A stretch of DNA of 64,000 nt from Epiperipatus broadwayi (lineage: Eukaryota > Onychophora > Udeonychophora > Euonychophora > Peripatidae), in NCBI GenBank assembly GCA_028023455.1, contig JAQFVV010006272.1:3511127-3575126 (forward strand), written 5' to 3'. The position numbers were made by a program, and so were the translations under genes. This document shows, piece by piece, positions 61,603 to 64,000 of the stretch. How positions within the stretch are numbered: the stretch's first letter is position 1; each line of letters starts with the position of its first letter. Under the pieces are notes generated by a model. The model was not told the origin of the DNA and made no database searches. It saw only the letters and a program-made list of their open reading frames with translations.

Positions 61603-64000
61603 TAGTGGTTTTCAAACTGTGTTCTGTAGAAGTCTGGAATCCTGCACAATCTATACAAGGCTTCTGCAAGTTAAAGACAAAATTAAAAAAAAAATTTCAA
61701 AGAAAAAATCAGAAAGGCTAAATATTCAAAATAGTTAATTCATAATAATTTTTATACATTTTTAAATACTTATTTTTATATAGCAAAACTCTATTTATGG
61801 ATTGCACATTATCATTACACTCAACCAGATATAAATAATAAAATTTGATCATAAAAGGCTTTCAAAACTTATGGAATATGCATTATAATTTAATGTAATT
61901 TCCTTTCACAAAATAATTAAAATAGACTCATTTGATTTAGCCATTTTATTTTTCTGTAATAAAATGTTGTATTAGTAAAAAAAAAAAGTTTAACACAGAT
62001 TCTAGAACACTTTATAATATTGTAACTTTTTTGATATTAGAGTGGAGATGATCTGCATCCAGATTAGATCTCTTAGGAAGCTTCATCTGAAATTATTACA
62101 AAGAAATTTCTACTGATAGTTCCCATGCACTTGCTAATATGCAGGTGAGAATTAATTAACAGTGAATTTACAGGATTTGTATATTTGTAAGTTCAGAAAA
62201 AATTGTATACATTATAAATGTTTTTCAGCTCTTGTTTTATTTATTTTAAATTAACTTTATAACAATTTTACAATGAATTTTGGTTGTTTTTAATGATGTG
62301 ATTTCACAGTTTTTAGAATTTAAAAAGGTGTAATTTAATAAATCCATCTTTTGGAATGGTTGAATAGTTAAAAACTGGAAAATCTAAGAGAAAAAAACAT
62401 CAATCAAAAACAAAGAAGAACAATAAAAAAAACAATTATCTGTAAATGATGCATAGACATTTACATCTGCTTTGTCATCTGAAGATTTATCTGCTAATAG
62501 AAAAAGTAAAAATATGATGAAACATCATATTTGTTCTTACTTGGAAAGGGAATGAAGACTAGGTAAATAGCTTATGTGTTGATTTTGAAAATTCTTTAGT
62601 AATAGCTTAAATCTTGAGAAATTAAATACATATAGAATGTAATTGTCCCTATCTGTATAATAAAAATAAGGAATATTTTCAATGCAAATGTGAAGAATTG
62701 AAAATCGAAATGTATTTTCTAAATATCCATATTCATTTAATAAAATTTTTCTTAAACTTCTTTTTGTTAATTGTTGCTAAAGAAAGTGGTCATATACAAT
62801 TACTGAAAAGTTAATAAAATCCTGTATTGAATTATAATATCTCAAAAGCTTGGTAAAACTATGATAAAGAAATTGACAGTCTGCTATTCTCTAATATCAC
62901 AATCAAGAAACATATTAAGAAAATAACATTATTTTGTGAAGACAAATTAATATCTCAAAATAAAATCTTTTCCCATCATTTTATGAAGAAATTGAATGAA
63001 TTTATAGATACTGCTTATTTAATTACTTTTAATAGTATTGGTTCATTACATTTTTAATTTTACAATTCAAGAAGATATGCTTTTTGCAAATGTTTTTTTT
63101 AGTTTATTAATAACTACATGAATGAATAAGAAATAATTTTGATGTTTATATGTGTACAAGCGGAACAAAATTGTTATCAGGTCTAAATAAAGGGGCATTA
63201 TCATGAAAAATTAGAATAATCCCACACATTAAATAATTCCTTTGTTGTCTTTATGCTATGCACTGATAGTGAAATGAATACTGAAAAATTAAAGGTTTTT
63301 ATAACACTATAAAAATTATTTTATCAAACTACATTAATTAAATTCAAGATTATTTTCTTGCAAAATAAAACCTTACTTTAATATGCAGAAGTGTAATCAT
63401 TAATGCTGAGGAAAAATTTTAAATAATTTTTTTGATTGAAAATATGAAATAAAAATTTTTTTAATGAACATACATGAGTGTGCTTCCAAACTAGAAGATG
63501 AAAAGTGATTACAATTGATGGCCTATTTGGTATATACATTTTCAATTTAAAATAAAGTTAATAAACTTTTCAAGAACTTGCAGTGCATATTACTAAAATT
63601 AATGAACAAGTTAATATATTACTTTTAAAATTACATATCTAGGGATCATATATAAAAAAGAGTAATGTAGAATGTTTGAAATAGTAAATAATTTTCTAAT
63701 ATAGAATAACATAAATTTAGATAACTATTAAAAATTACTTATTACAATACATTTCCCAATTGAAAAAATCTGTTAAAGAATATTTCACAGAATAAATTGA
63801 TTTATATGATTGGATTAAAAATCCATTTCACAATTACAATAAATCAGATCATCTTTAATAAAGAAAAGGGGGCAATTAATTGGTGTATCAACAGATTCTG
63901 TATTAAAAATTAAATGCCAATAAAAAAGAACATCTTGATTTTTGATATAAATTTATGCAAACTATTCCAAAATATCTATCAAAGCAATAAAATCATGATG
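61603..64000 (+). mobile_element. Second hAT element, plus strand, cut by the window edge
   Basis: TAGTGGTTTTCAAACTGTG at 61603-61621 resembles a hAT end (CAGTGGTT(T/C)(T/C)CAAACTG) with the first C changed to T, and TTCTGTAGAAGTCTGGAAT continues the typical subterminal sequence. A decayed transposase follows from about 62440 and is still in its C-terminal third at 64000, so the right end and duplication lie outside the window. Confidence 0.7.
62437..64000 (+). pseudogene. hAT transposase pseudogene, ZBED5/FAM200/SCAND3-like, partial
   Basis: Motifs occur in family order, across several frames: KYDETSYL (62510-62533), the lead-in to the BED finger; a worn finger with FFSNSLNLEKLN (near 62590-62630); EYFQCKCEELK (near 62670); the KESGHIQLL region; SNITIKKHI (62888-62914), matching the SN.T(V/I)KRRI box; DVYMCTSGTKLLSGLNKGAL (63141-63200), where CTDGA is now CTSGT so the second catalytic Asp is lost; HECASKLEDEK then MAYLVYTFS..NKVNKL (about 63470-63570), matching the LAYL.DIF..LN.LN box; YDWIKNPF (63805-63828); and QLIGVSTDSVLKIKC (63873-63917). 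Many stops and shifts. The C-terminal dimerisation domain should lie beyond 64000. It is a different lineage from the hAT at 57 kb. Confidence 0.75.

Overview
This window looks like nuclear DNA from an animal: very AT-rich, full of microsatellites, fold-back elements and decayed transposons, with no bacterial-style operons, no rRNA and no intact single-copy gene that I recognise. The transposase families (hAT elements with BED zinc fingers of the GTF2IRD2 and ZBED5/FAM200/SCAND3 kinds), a possible Penelope-type hammerhead motif and the RTE/Jockey-like LINE scraps are metazoan. A mollusc, possibly a cephalopod, would fit the texture (AT-rich DNA, ATT-tailed retroposons, fold-back elements), but that is a guess. 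Nearly every long open frame is a shadow of a repeat or of low-complexity sequence.

Layout. 1-2690: AT microsatellite, a 66-bp perfect palindrome, a fold-back MITE (here called family A) and two retroposon ends tailed with trinucleotide repeats. 4330-4890: a degenerate minisatellite, related in inverse orientation to one at 25043-25660. 6737-7828: a fold-back MITE with a second TTAA-bounded element inserted at its centre. 10067-13944: the most striking object, a 3.86-kb element with 33-bp perfect terminal inverted repeats, a 9-bp target-site duplication, a 41-bp stem-loop just inside the left end and six copies of a ~420-bp higher-order satellite (A+B monomers), each monomer centred on a 12-bp dyad. 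15866-16316 and 20854-20991: short tandem repeats. 23340-25040: MITE A copies and a composite inverted/direct repeat.

27-41 kb is mostly featureless AT-rich DNA. 41448-42545 is a segmental tandem duplication whose second copy holds an ~85-unit ATT microsatellite. 43870-44870 is a 1-kb imperfect palindrome, followed by two inverted hammerhead-ribozyme-like motifs (44894-45027). 48877-50670 is a block that has kept CpG dinucleotides, unlike its surroundings, and contains a candidate minus-strand exon. 54226-55310 is a non-autonomous hAT. 57146-59839 is a complete but dead hAT element with a perfect 8-bp duplication and a recognisable transposase pseudogene on the minus strand. 60150-60880 is a LINE C-terminal relic. 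61603-64000 is a second, different and more decayed hAT transposase on the plus strand that runs off the right edge.

No set of genes here works together in a pathway. The biology visible is transposon birth, nesting and decay. All calls are by eye. Alignments, repeat-library searches and RNA folding were not run.
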